From positions 372,001-436,000 of the forward strand of contig NZ_LIYH01000007.1 of the NCBI RefSeq assembly GCF_001905885.1: DNA of 64,000 nucleotides, in the 5' to 3' direction. This document shows positions 1 through 7,938 of this stretch, in pieces. The position numbers and the translations under genes are program-made. Position 1 is the first letter of the stretch, and each line of letters opens with the position of its first letter. Source of the DNA: Streptomyces sp. CB03234. GTDB taxonomy: Bacteria; Actinomycetota; Actinomycetes; Streptomycetales; Streptomycetaceae. Under the pieces are notes generated by a model. That model was not told the origin of the DNA and made no database searches. It worked only from the letters and a program-made list of their open reading frames with translations.

Positions 1-408
1 CCCCAGGGGCTCGCGTACGACGCGGAGGACGAGGCCCTGCTGGTCGGCGACGGTGGCCGGATCTCGCCCGTCCCGGCGGAGGCCTGGGACTACCGGGTGG
101 GCGGGGTCCGGATGCTGGAGCTCTGGTTCGAGCGCCGCACCGCCCCCGCCGAGCCGGGCACCCTGGAGGCGATCCGCCCCGCCGCGTGGCCGCAGGAGTG
201 GACGTCCGAGCTGCTGGAGCTGATCACGGTGCTGGCGCTCCAGGCCCAACTGGACGCGGGCAGGGCGGACGTGTCCGGTGCGGCGTCCATCACCGGCGCC
301 GACCTCCGCGCGGCCGGCGTACTCCCGGTGCCGGAGGCGTCGCGCCGCCCCGCCTCCGTACTGGACCGGGAGGAAGAGGGTCCCGAGGGGCAGCTCGCCC
401 TGCTCTGA
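1..408 (+). CDS. Type ISP restriction/modification enzyme, C-terminal fragment
   Basis: The reading frame is open from the window edge to a TGA, so only the last 135 residues are present. The order GLAYD, then L-VG-GGRISPVPAEAWDY, then VGGVRMLELWF, then AWPQEWTSELLELITVL resembles the C-terminal target-recognition region of type ISP (single-polypeptide) restriction-methylase proteins, in which a VWxY...G..V...WF signature is followed by WPxEWT. The helicase, nuclease and methyltransferase domains would lie upstream, outside the window. The stop abuts the stop of the convergent TetR gene with no spacer. A different large SAM-dependent methylase with the same C-terminal domain is possible. The family call rests on recognition of the motif pattern. 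Confidence 0.7.
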   Translation, partial: PQGLAYDAEDEALLVGDGGRISPVPAEAWDYRVGGVRMLELWFERRTAPAEPGTLEAIRPAAWPQEWTSELLELITVLALQAQLDAGRADVSGAASITGADLRAAGVLPVPEASRRPASVLDREEEGPEGQLALL

Positions 409-1116
409 CTAACCGAAGGAGTCCAGCACCCGCCGCAGCGCGCGGTCGAAGAGCTCGTCCGGGTCGTCCGGCACCGGCGCCTCGGCGAGCAGCTCCGCGA
501 GCCGCGGGTACGCCCCGCTCGCCACCTCACGGCCCAGGTAGGCGGCGCGCACGGCCTGCTCCCGCTCCTCGGACCACGGCAGCGAACGCGTGCGCTCGGC
601 CATGGCCAGCTCGTTCGCGACAGTGATCATGGCGGTGCCGTTGACCATCGCGATCAGCTCCATCTTGGCGCCGCCGGGCGCGTCGAGTGGCGCCAGGGCG
701 TCCAGGCAGTGCTCCAGGTAGCGCAGGGCGTTGGGGCTGAAGCCGTACACGGTCGACATCACCCGGGTCAGCCAGGGGTGCCGGTACATGATGGCGCGGG
801 TCTGCCGGCCCAGTGCCAGCATGTCGGCCTTCCAGTCGCCACTGGGCGCGTCCGGCAGCTCGTACTCGCCGCTGACCGCGTCGACCATCAGCTCGTACAG
901 ATCCGCCTTGCACGTCACGTAGTTGTAGAGCGACATCGTGCCGCAGCCCAGCTCGCTCGCCACGCGCCGCATGGACAGCCCGTCGATGCCGTCGGCGTCC
1001 GCGATCCTCACCGCCGCCGCCGCGATGTCCGCGCGGCTGTACGCCGGTTTGGGGCCACGGCCCGTGCGCTCGGGGCGCGCCCAGATCACTTCGGGTTCGG
1101 CCGCTCGGCCCGCCAT
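409..1116 (-). CDS. TetR family transcriptional regulator (TetR_C type)
   Basis: 235 aa. The N-terminal helix-turn-helix spans about residues 27-74 (SRADIAAAAVRIADADG, then LSMRRVASELGCGTMSLYNYV). The C-terminal ligand domain contains HPWLTRVM, as in tetracycline- and drug-responsive TetR_C proteins. The gene is divergent from a DrrAB-type exporter with only 63 bp between the starts. Two copies of a TACGTAC-N3-GTACGTA dyad lie in and just after that gap, so the likely role is autorepression plus repression of the exporter until a small molecule binds. The ligand cannot be read from sequence. Confidence 0.9.
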   Translation of the reverse strand: MAGRAAEPEVIWARPERTGRGPKPAYSRADIAAAAVRIADADGIDGLSMRRVASELGCGTMSLYNYVTCKADLYELMVDAVSGEYELPDAPSGDWKADMLALGRQTRAIMYRHPWLTRVMSTVYGFSPNALRYLEHCLDALAPLDAPGGAKMELIAMVNGTAMITVANELAMAERTRSLPWSEEREQAVRAAYLGREVASGAYPRLAELLAEAPVPDDPDELFDRALRRVLDSFG

Positions 1117-1143
1117 CGATCATCACCTCGCCCACCATCCTAG

Positions 1144-1173
1144 TTACGTACGGCGTACGTAGTGGGGTATGGT
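1144..1173 (+). promoter_or_regulatory. Probable promoter of the DrrAB-type exporter operon
   Basis: A -35 like TTACGT (1144-1149) is separated by 18 bp from a -10 like TATGGT (1168-1173). The -10 ends 6 bp before the ATG at 1180, which predicts a leaderless or nearly leaderless mRNA. The upstream operator covers the -35 and most of the spacer, so a bound TetR would block polymerase. Confidence 0.55.
1145..1161. promoter_or_regulatory. TetR operator 1 (perfect dyad)
   Basis: The sequence TACGTACGGCGTACGTA is a perfect inverted repeat with 7-bp arms and a 3-bp centre, a usual layout for a TetR dimer. It overlaps the -35 and spacer of the predicted exporter promoter. Confidence 0.7.
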
Positions 1174-1179
1174 CCTCCC

Positions 1180-2118
1180 ATGACAACTACGTACGCTGTA
1201 CTTAGTGAAGGTCTGGAGAAGCGGTACGGGGCCGTGCGCGCCCTGCGCGGCCTCGACCTCGCCGTCCCGGAAGGCGCGGTGTGCGGGGTGCTCGGGCCCA
1301 ACGGCGCCGGTAAGACCACCGCCGTACGGGTCCTGACCACGCTCACCGCGCCCGACTCCGGCAGCGCCCGGGTCGCCGGGCACGACGTGGTGCGCGACGC
1401 CCCCGCCGTACGCCGCCACATCGGTGTCACCGGCCAGTACGCCTCCCTCGACGGGGACCTGACGGGCGCCGAGAACCTGCGGCTGTTCGCCCGCCTGCTG
1501 CGCGCCCCGCGCACCCGCGCCGGCGAACTGCTGGAGCGGTTCGGGCTCGCCGAGGCGGCGGGGCGCCCGGCCCGGACCTACTCCGGCGGCATGCGGCGGC
1601 GCCTGGACCTGGCCGCCAGCCTGCTCGTCCGGCCCAAGGTGCTCTTCCTGGACGAGCCGACGACCGGACTCGACCCGCACAGCCGCAACGCCATCTGGGA
1701 CGCCGTACGGGGGTTGGCGTCGCAGGGCACGACCGTGCTGCTCACCACCCAGCACCTGGAGGAGGCCGACCAGCTCGCCGACGACATCGTGCTGATCGAC
1801 GAGGGGCGGGCGGCGCACCGCGGCTCCCCCGCCGAGCTGAAGGCGCTGATCGGCAGTTACGCCGAGGTCGTCGTCGCCGACCCGTCCGGTCTGCCCGCCG
1901 CCGCGGCCGTCCTCGACCAGCTCACCGGCTCCCGGCCGGCCCTGGACGCCGAGGCGCGCACCGCCGGGGCGGTCACGACGGACCAGACGCTCACGCTTCC
2001 CCGTATCGTGCGCGCGCTGGACGCGGCGGGCGTCCTGATCGTCGACGCGACGCTGCGCCCGCCCACGCTCGACGAGGTGTTCCTGCGCCTCACGGCTCGT
2101 GAGGAGGTCGCGGCATGA
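1180..2118 (+). CDS. ABC transporter ATP-binding protein, DrrA family
   Basis: 312 aa from the ATG at 1180. An upstream in-frame GTG at 1162 lies inside the promoter and was rejected. Walker A is GPNGAGKTT, the signature is YSGGMRRRLDLAASL, Walker B is VLFLDEPTTGLDP, and the H-loop is TTQHLEEADQLAD. The C-terminal extension with TLDEVFLRLT is typical of daunorubicin/antibiotic exporter ATPases (DrrA). The stop overlaps the permease start in ATGA. The likely job is energising drug or lipid export with the next gene, under control of the divergent TetR. Confidence 0.93.
   Translation: MTTTYAVLSEGLEKRYGAVRALRGLDLAVPEGAVCGVLGPNGAGKTTAVRVLTTLTAPDSGSARVAGHDVVRDAPAVRRHIGVTGQYASLDGDLTGAENLRLFARLLRAPRTRAGELLERFGLAEAAGRPARTYSGGMRRRLDLAASLLVRPKVLFLDEPTTGLDPHSRNAIWDAVRGLASQGTTVLLTTQHLEEADQLADDIVLIDEGRAAHRGSPAELKALIGSYAEVVVADPSGLPAAAAVLDQLTGSRPALDAEARTAGAVTTDQTLTLPRIVRALDAAGVLIVDATLRPPTLDEVFLRLTAREEVAA
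1186..1206. promoter_or_regulatory. TetR operator 2 (inside the exporter start)
   Basis: ACTACGTAC-GCT-GTACTTAGT is a second dyad of the same type with 9-bp arms and one mismatch. It lies 43 bp downstream of operator 1 (about four helical turns), within the first codons of the ATPase gene. It could act as a roadblock or allow cooperative binding with operator 1. Confidence 0.6.
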
Positions 2119-2912
2119 GCGCTCTCGTGTACGACGGAGCCGCCATACTCGGCCGGCACCTCCAGCGGATCCGGCACGCGCCGGCGATCCTCGTCATGAC
2201 GCAGACGATGCCGATCGTCTTCCTGCTCTTCTTCGGGTACGTCTTCGGCGGCGCGCTCGCCATGCCGGGCACCGAGTACCGCGCCTACCTGGTGCCGGGG
2301 CTGCTCGTCGCCACGGCCGCGAACGGCATCATGACCGGGATGTTCACCGCCGCCCAGGACGCCCACCGGGGCGTGATGGACCGCTTCCGTACGCTGCCGA
2401 TGAGCCGGGCGGCCGTGCCGCTGGGCCAGGCGGCGGCCGACCTGGTGACCACGGCGGTGGGGCTGGTGCCGCTGATGCTGGTGGGGCTGGCGATGGGCTG
2501 GCGGATCGAGGGCGGTGCGCTGGAGGCGGTGGGGGCCTTCGGGCTGTTGCTGCTGTTCCGGTTCGCGACCACGTGGGTCGGGATCCTGCTGGGGCTCGCG
2601 TCGCGCAGCGAGGAGGCGGCGGGACAGCTCGGCAGCGCCACGTTCATGCTGCCGCTGCTGTCGAACGCGTACATCCCGACGGACGGCATGCCGGGCTGGC
2701 TGCGGACGGTCGCCGAATGGAACCCGATCTCGGCGGTGGCGACGGCGGTACGGGACCTCTTCGGCAACGCGGAGGGCGCCGCGGCGGCCGCCGCGGAGGG
2801 TGCCGCCTGGCCGGTCGCCCACCCCGTGGCGGGAGCGGTGGGCTGGTCGCTGGTGCTGCTGGCGGTGTGCGTGCCGGCGGCGGTGCGGAGGTATGCGGCG
2901 CCGGAGGGGTGA
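2115..2912 (+). CDS. ABC-2 type permease, DrrB family
   Basis: 265 aa, translationally coupled to the ATPase by a 4-bp overlap. About six hydrophobic segments are visible: residues 28-50 (FLLFFGYVFGG), 58-75, 100-130, 140-165 (FGLLLLFRFATTWVG) and a final one near residue 245. The text between them fits the ABC-2 domain (YLVPGLLV, FRTLPMSRAAV, NPISAVATAVRDLFG). It forms the membrane half of the DrrAB-type pump. An Ala/Glu-rich insertion (EGAAAAAAEGAA) precedes the last membrane span. Confidence 0.92.
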   Translation: MSALVYDGAAILGRHLQRIRHAPAILVMTQTMPIVFLLFFGYVFGGALAMPGTEYRAYLVPGLLVATAANGIMTGMFTAAQDAHRGVMDRFRTLPMSRAAVPLGQAAADLVTTAVGLVPLMLVGLAMGWRIEGGALEAVGAFGLLLLFRFATTWVGILLGLASRSEEAAGQLGSATFMLPLLSNAYIPTDGMPGWLRTVAEWNPISAVATAVRDLFGNAEGAAAAAAEGAAWPVAHPVAGAVGWSLVLLAVCVPAAVRRYAAPEG

Positions 2913-2983
2913 CGTGGGGGGTGACGTGGAGGATGACGTCGCGGGGGGTGACAAAGGTGGTACGTACACGATAGGTACGGCCC

Positions 2984-4180
2984 ATGAGCACACTGCCGCT
3001 TCCTCTTGAGGGAATCACCGTCGTCGCCGTAGAGCAGGCCGTCTCCGCGCCGTTCGCCACCCGCCAGCTCGCCGACCTGGGCGCCCGCGTCATCAAGATC
3101 GAGCGCCCGGACGGCGGTGACTTCGCGCGCGGCTACGACACGGCGGCGGGCGGCCTGGCCTCGCACTTCGTCTGGTGCAACCGGGGCAAGGAGTCGGTGG
3201 CGGTGGATCTGAAGGATCCGCGGGGCCTTGAGGTGGTGCGGCGCCTGGTCGCCGGCGCCGACGTGTTCGTGCAGAACCTGGCGCAGGGTGCGGCCGCCCG
3301 GCTCGGCCTGGACGCGGCCACCCTGTGCGCGGCGGACGAGCGGCTGATCGCGGTGGACATCTCCGGGTACGGGGCGGGCGGGCCGTACGCGCACAAGCGG
3401 GCGTACGACATGCTCGTGCAGTGCGAGGCGGGCCTCGTGTCGGTGACCGGGACACCGGACCAGCCGGTGAAGGCGGGGATCCCGGCGGCCGACATCGCGG
3501 CGGCCATGTACGCGTTCTCGGGGGTGCTCGCGGCGCTGCTGCGGCGGGCGACGACCGGGCGGGGCGGGCCGGTGGAGATCTCCATGCTGGAGTCGCTGGC
3601 CGAGTGGATGGGGCACCCGCTGCACCACGGGATGCACGGGGGCGAGGCCCCGGCGCGTACGGGCGTCGCGCACGCCGTCATCGCGCCGTACGACGCGTAT
3701 GCGACCGCTGATGGGGGTCACGTGCTGCTGTCGGTGCAGAACGACCGCGAGTGGCGGCGGCTGGCCGAGCAGGTGCTGGGCCGGCCGGAGCTGGGCGACG
3801 ACCCGGCGTTCGCCACGAACACGGCGCGGGTGGCGCACCGGGAGAAGACCGACGCGGTGGTTGCGGAGGCGCTGGCCGTGCTGGGCACGGCGGAGGCGGT
3901 CGGGCGCCTGGAGGCGGCGGGCATCGCGTGCGCCCGGCTGAACACGGTGGCGGACGTCGCGGCGCATCCGCAGCTCGCGGCGCGGGAGCGGTGGCGGGAG
4001 GTGGACACGGCGGTGGGACCGCTACGGGCGATGCTTCCGCCGATCACCCTGCCGGGTGGGGCGGAGACCCGGATGGGGGCGGTGCCGGCGCTGGGGGAGC
4101 ACACGGACGCCGTGCTGCGGGAGCTGGGGGTTCCGGAGGACGCGCGGGTGGTGCTGCGGCGGGAGGGTGTGGTGGGCTGA
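2984..4180 (+). CDS. CaiB/BaiF family (class III) CoA-transferase
   Basis: 398 aa, the usual length for the family. It moves CoA between carboxylic acids by way of an aspartyl-CoA intermediate. Family motifs include ITVVAVEQAVSAPFATRQLADLGARVIKIERP at the N-terminus, SGYG, and GIPAADIAAAMYA, whose Asp is the expected catalytic residue. The donor and acceptor cannot be deduced, and there is no neighbouring acyl-CoA ligase or racemase. GTGACA (2948-2953) and an ATAGGT-like -10 just before the ATG suggest its own, possibly leaderless, promoter 71 bp behind the exporter. Confidence 0.9.
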   Translation: MSTLPLPLEGITVVAVEQAVSAPFATRQLADLGARVIKIERPDGGDFARGYDTAAGGLASHFVWCNRGKESVAVDLKDPRGLEVVRRLVAGADVFVQNLAQGAAARLGLDAATLCAADERLIAVDISGYGAGGPYAHKRAYDMLVQCEAGLVSVTGTPDQPVKAGIPAADIAAAMYAFSGVLAALLRRATTGRGGPVEISMLESLAEWMGHPLHHGMHGGEAPARTGVAHAVIAPYDAYATADGGHVLLSVQNDREWRRLAEQVLGRPELGDDPAFATNTARVAHREKTDAVVAEALAVLGTAEAVGRLEAAGIACARLNTVADVAAHPQLAARERWREVDTAVGPLRAMLPPITLPGGAETRMGAVPALGEHTDAVLRELGVPEDARVVLRREGVVG

Positions 4181-4272
4181 GGGGTGCGGTGCGGTGCGGG
4201 TCGTCTGCTGCCGGTGGGCGGGGGGGCGTGGCCCCTCCGGGCTCACCTCGTCGAGGCCGGCGGCCTTGGGTA

Positions 4273-4297
4273 CGTCGGAAGGGGAGCCCTTCCGACG
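4273..4297. terminator. Bidirectional terminator hairpin
   Basis: CGTCGGAAGGG and CCCTTCCGACG form a perfect 11-bp stem with a 3-nt loop between two convergent genes. A second GC dyad (a CCCCC arm and a GGGGG arm) follows at 4301-4319. No U-tract is present, as is common in Streptomyces. Confidence 0.65.
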
Positions 4298-4411
4298 CCT
4301 CCCCCAAGCTCTGCGGGGGCGACGCTGCACGGCCCCGCCCCGGCCGGATGCCGACTGCGGACCGTGGCCGGGACGACGTACGCGGTGGGCTTCCGACGGG
4401 TGCGGGTGCCG

Positions 4412-4675
4412 TCAGGCGTGGTTGCCGAAGAGCGAGCGGCGCAGGCGGCGCAGCGGGGCGAAGAGCCTGACGCGTGCGCTCTTGCTCGTACGGGTGTGTG
4501 CGACATCACGCGTCGTCAACTCCCGCATGAGCAGCGTCGCTTCGGCCGTCTCACGCTGCGGGACGGCCGGGCCGCCCAGCACCGAGAGATGTCGGTCGAG
4601 GCGCGTGCTGGTCGCTTTGCTCCCGCACGTGATGGCAGGCACCCGAGGCCTGCTGCGCACCGTTATCTGTTCCAT
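4412..4675 (-). CDS. Small conserved basic protein of unknown function
   Basis: 87 aa starting MEQITVRSRPRVPAIT, behind GGGGAG 5-6 nt upstream. The frame stays open further upstream, but that part is not protein-like. The protein is basic and ends RLFAPLRRLRRSLFGNHA, a possible amphipathic, nucleic-acid- or membrane-binding tail. No known domain was recognised. It looks real because of good codon bias, a Shine-Dalgarno site and placement divergent from the kinase gene. Two Arg-rich clusters flank a central QRETAEATLLMRELTTR helix. Confidence 0.6.
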   Translation of the reverse strand: MEQITVRSRPRVPAITCGSKATSTRLDRHLSVLGGPAVPQRETAEATLLMRELTTRDVAHTRTSKSARVRLFAPLRRLRRSLFGNHA

Positions 4676-4869
4676 GTCACTCCCCACCCGTACGAGGGCA
4701 CCCGGCCGCTGCAGATTAACCCTATCGTCCCCGCATCTCATGCGTGTATCCCGGTGACGGGATTCACCACACATGTACGAGGGTTGACGACTACCCTCCG
4801 AATACTAGTGATTCCAGGGCGAGTTGGACACGTTCCCAGCGGGGTCGGCTTGAGCTAGCTTGAGGTCCT

Positions 4870-6444
4870 ATGACCGAAGGGCCGGGCGGCGCACGAATGG
4901 TGGCGGGACGTTACCGATTGCTGGGCCCGCTGGGCCGGGGCGGCATGGGCGTCGTGTGGCGCGCACGGGACGAGGTGCTGGGCCGCGAGGTGGCGGTCAA
5001 GGAGGTACGCGCGCCCGCCGGCCTCGACTCCGCCGACGAGCAGCGGCTGTACGCGCGGCTGGAGCGGGAGGCGTGGGCCGCCGCCCGGATCTCGCACCGG
5101 AATGTGGTCACCGTGTACGACGTGGCGACCGAGGACGGCCGGCCGTGGATCGTGATGGAGCTGGTCCGGGGGCTGACGCTCGCCGACACGCTGGAAGCGG
5201 AGGGCCCCATGCCACCGCGCCGGGCGGCCCACATCGGGGCGGAGGTGCTGGCGGCGCTGAGCGCCGCGCACGAGGCGGGAGTGCTGCACCGGGATGTGAA
5301 GCCGGCGAACGTCCTGCTCGCCAATGACGGCCGGGTGGTGCTGACCGACTTCGGGATCGCCATGGTGGCGGGCACGTCCAACCTCACCATGACGGGTGAG
5401 TTGATCGGCTCCCCCGAATTCCTGGCTCCGGAGCGGGCGCTGGGGCAGACGCCCGGCCCGGCCTCGGACCTGTGGTCGCTGGGCGTGCTGCTGTACGCGG
5501 CGGTGGAGGGCGTCACGCCGTTCCGGCAGGACACGCCGCTGAGCACGCTGCGTGCCGTGGTGGACGAGGAGTTGCCGCCGCCGCGCTGGGCGGGGCCGCT
5601 CGCGCCGGTCATCGCGGGGCTGCTGCGCAAGGACCCGGCGGAGCGGCTCACGGCCGAGGAGGCGGGGCAGCAGCTGCGTGTCGTGGGCACGGGGGGAAAC
5701 CCGCGTACGGGTCCGGTCGAGGCGGGCGGGGCGGCTGCGACGGTCGTCGCGGCGACAGGTGGGACCGCTCTCGGCGCCGGTGACCCGCGGGATCCGTCGC
5801 GGCGTGCCGGTGCCCTGCTGGCGGCGGGGGTGGCCGTCCTGCTGCTCGCGGTCGCCGGGCTGACGTACGCCTTGTTGCGCGACGACGACCGGCGCGCCCA
5901 GGGCGCGGGCGCGGGCGCGGGAGCCACCTCGCCGGGTGTGACGGCCACGCCCAGCAGCAGGGACGAGGTGTCGACTCCGCCGCCCAGGACGAGCGTCGCC
6001 CCGCCTCCGCAGTCGGTGAACGTGTACGCCCGGGCGGTGCGCGGGAGTTACAGCGGGACGTGTCCGCCCCCAAAGGCCGAGGCGCCTGCCTTCCGCGCGA
6101 CGATCACCGTGGGCCGCACGCCCGTCTCCGTCGGCTACCGCTGGGTGACGGAGAGCGGCGAGAGCCCGGGTTGGCGGACGGCGGAGTTCGGGTCCGGCGG
6201 GGACACCGTACGGCGGGTGGAACACACGGAACTGACGTACGAGCACGGTGGGACGCGCCGTGACCGGGTCCGGCTGGAGATCCGGAGCCCGGTCGAGGCG
6301 TGGTCCAATTGGGTGGGTTTCTCGGTCACGTGCAAGGCCCCCGGGCCGACGGGTGGAACGCCTTCCGGCAGCCCCACGCCGACGCCGACGCCGACTCCTA
6401 CGGGAACCACCTCGTCGAGCGCGGCTCCTACAGCGCTGCCCTGA
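4870..6444 (+). CDS. Membrane-anchored serine/threonine protein kinase
   Basis: 524 aa. The kinase domain spans about residues 15-270: G-loop LGRGGMGVVW, VAVKEV lysine near 44, catalytic loop HRDVKPANVLL at 140-150, DFGIA at 160-164, and SPEFLAPE. This is a Hanks-type PknB-like kinase. One membrane span lies near residues 314-335 (GALLAAGVAVLLLAVAGLTYAL). An extracellular part of about 180 residues follows, with two cysteines (GTCPPP and FSVTC) that may pair, and a Thr/Pro tail. It lacks PASTA repeats, so the sensed ligand is unknown. A GAGG site lies 4 nt before the ATG, and TTGACG at 4784 could be a -35. The gene overlaps the convergent lipase gene by 17 bp at their 3' ends. Confidence 0.95.
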   Translation: MTEGPGGARMVAGRYRLLGPLGRGGMGVVWRARDEVLGREVAVKEVRAPAGLDSADEQRLYARLEREAWAAARISHRNVVTVYDVATEDGRPWIVMELVRGLTLADTLEAEGPMPPRRAAHIGAEVLAALSAAHEAGVLHRDVKPANVLLANDGRVVLTDFGIAMVAGTSNLTMTGELIGSPEFLAPERALGQTPGPASDLWSLGVLLYAAVEGVTPFRQDTPLSTLRAVVDEELPPPRWAGPLAPVIAGLLRKDPAERLTAEEAGQQLRVVGTGGNPRTGPVEAGGAAATVVAATGGTALGAGDPRDPSRRAGALLAAGVAVLLLAVAGLTYALLRDDDRRAQGAGAGAGATSPGVTATPSSRDEVSTPPPRTSVAPPPQSVNVYARAVRGSYSGTCPPPKAEAPAFRATITVGRTPVSVGYRWVTESGESPGWRTAEFGSGGDTVRRVEHTELTYEHGGTRRDRVRLEIRSPVEAWSNWVGFSVTCKAPGPTGGTPSGSPTPTPTPTPTGTTSSSAAPTALP

Positions 6445-7225
6445 AGGTGGGCAGGTAGCCACCGGACTGTCCGGCGGCCGTGGGGTGGTAGGACTCGCCG
6501 ATGTTGAGCCAGTTCACGCTGTGCAGCCAGGACGCGCCCGAGCAGATCTCGTGGCCCGTGAAGGCGGGGGTGACGTCGGCGAAGGTGTAGCCGTGGTCGG
6601 CGGCGCGTTTGGCGGTGGCCGCGTTGAGGTGGTCCGCGCCGCCGTTGATGGCGCGGCGTTCGTTCTCGGTGAGGCCGGCGAGGCAGCTGCCGCCGATCTT
6701 GTAGAAGCGGGGGTAGCCGAGGACGACGACACGCGCCGACGGGGCCTTGGTCCTGATGGCCGAGTACACCGAGTCCAGGCGGCCCGGCAGGGTGGTGTCG
6801 ACATAGCGCTTCGCCTCGTTGACGCGGGCGATGCAGGTGGCCTCCGACTGCATGACGCAGGTCGTCATCACGTCGGCGAAGCCGGCGTCGTTGCCGCCGA
6901 CGCTGATGGAGACGAGGTCGGTGGCGGAGGACAGCGGTCCGAGCTGGCCGGCCGTCACATCGTTGGTACGCGCGCCTGAGCAGGCGGTGAACGCGAAGGA
7001 CGAGGGGGAATTGGCGGCCGCCCAGAGGGCGGGGTAGGCGCGGGGGGTGCGCTTGCAGTTGCCGCTGGAGCTGTCGTAGGCGCCGGCGCCGACTCCGGAG
7101 GAGTACGAGTCGCCGAGTGCCACGTAGTCGAGGGCTGCGGACTGCGCCGCGCCTGCCCCGGTCAGGGTCAGGACGGCGCCGAGGAGGAGCGAGGTGGGGA
7201 ATGCCGCGGCTCGGGACAGTCTCAT
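6428..7225 (-). CDS. Secreted SGNH/GDSL-type lipase or esterase
   Basis: 265 aa with a Sec signal peptide (MRLSRAAAFPTSLLLGAVLTL...AQSA, cleavage near residue 30). Block I is GDSYSSGVGAG with the catalytic Ser, block III is GGND, and block V reads ESYHPTAAG with the catalytic His. The Asp of the usual DxxH is replaced here, as in actinomycete esterases that use a Ser-His pair with a backbone carbonyl. Six cysteines (SSGNCKR, TACSGA, TTCVM, ATCIA, GSCLA, EICSG) would give three disulfides. The product is an extracellular lipase or phospholipase, very like Streptomyces secreted GDSL lipases. It starts behind a strong AAGGGAGG site. Confidence 0.94.
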   Translation of the reverse strand: MRLSRAAAFPTSLLLGAVLTLTGAGAAQSAALDYVALGDSYSSGVGAGAYDSSSGNCKRTPRAYPALWAAANSPSSFAFTACSGARTNDVTAGQLGPLSSATDLVSISVGGNDAGFADVMTTCVMQSEATCIARVNEAKRYVDTTLPGRLDSVYSAIRTKAPSARVVVLGYPRFYKIGGSCLAGLTENERRAINGGADHLNAATAKRAADHGYTFADVTPAFTGHEICSGASWLHSVNWLNIGESYHPTAAGQSGGYLPTFRAAL

Positions 7226-7260
7226 GGAACCTCCCTTTAGCAGGGTTTCTGCCTAAAAAG

Positions 7261-7289
7261 TTCGTAGCAGGCTGCAGTGTCCATGCCAA
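7261..7289 (-). promoter_or_regulatory. Probable promoter of the SGNH lipase gene
   Basis: On the minus strand, TTGGCA (7284-7289) and TACGAA (7261-7266) are separated by exactly 17 bp, giving a leader of about 30 nt ending in AAGGGAGG. A TTGAC/GTCAA inverted repeat with a 5-bp centre lies just upstream (7310-7324). Confidence 0.45.
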
Positions 7290-7938
7290 TAGCCCGGCGT
7301 GGCGTGTAGTTGACACCGAGTCAAATTCTGCTCGGTTTCGAGGCCTGATATCCGGATGTTCGGGGGCAACTCACCCGTGCGGAGCACGATCTCCCGAGCG
7401 GGACGCCCTGCTCCTGCTCGGTGCCGGTCCTCGGGCGCGCGCTCGATTTCCTGCGTACGGCGGAAGGGAATTGATTTCCCAGACGTAACTCCCGCCTCAA
7501 TTCCCCCTGGCGCACGGAAGGATCTCCTACCGCTTTATTCGCCGGAACCGATCGGGCCCGTGGCGCGTCTTTGCCGCAGTCCGTCAAAGTATGGCCAAAG
7601 AAGCAAAAATGTGGGCCTCGGTCCAGGTCTTGCCATATAGTCCGCATTATCAATACCGTCATACATCCACCCGCAACGGTCCATCACGCAAGGCGGCTCA
7701 AGGGGAGGGCTCAAGTGCCGCGATGGGTCCGGAGCGGGGCGCGGTAGGGGGGTGCCGTGCTCGGTGACGTTTCCAGTGCCGGGGCGCGTACCGCGCGCGG
7801 CCAGAATTGCCAGCTCACCCATCCCGTACGGAGATCCATTCCGGCATGGGACGAGTGAGCACAACCCCCCTTTCGAACCGGAAACTCATCCGGACCGCCC
7901 GGGGGTGGGCGGTCCACCGGACGAGAGGGAAATGACTC
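7290..7938. other. Long intergenic region between divergent lipase and glycan operons
   Basis: No convincing gene is present. The open frames here have poor codon bias and no family resemblance. About 7490-7690 is noticeably richer in A+T than its surroundings. TTGCCA (7630-7635) with TACCGT (7654-7659), 18 bp apart, is a candidate promoter for the glycosyltransferase operon, implying a leader of about 270 nt. Confidence 0.4.
7892..7915 (+). promoter_or_regulatory. Stem-loop in the glycosyltransferase operon leader
   Basis: GGACCGCCC and GGGCGGTCC form a perfect 9-bp stem around a 6-nt loop. It ends 23 nt before the ATG and 6 nt before the GAGAGGG ribosome-binding site. It may affect mRNA stability or translation start. 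Confidence 0.4.

Noticed and set aside
186..1186. Several long open frames on both strands overlapping the TetR gene
   Set aside because: They are Arg/Pro/Ala-rich shadows caused by high GC. The TetR frame has family motifs and proper codon bias.
1857..3967. Two long minus-strand open frames over the permease and CoA-transferase genes
   Set aside because: Low-complexity His/Arg composition with no recognisable domain, antisense to two well-supported genes.
4301..4319. C5/G5 dyad as possible CRISPR or IS end
   Set aside because: A single short palindrome without direct repeats, spacers or transposase. More likely an intergenic repeat or terminator part.
7356..7864. Open frames of 94-124 codons in the long intergenic region
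   Set aside because: No family resemblance, poor codon bias and no convincing ribosome-binding site.
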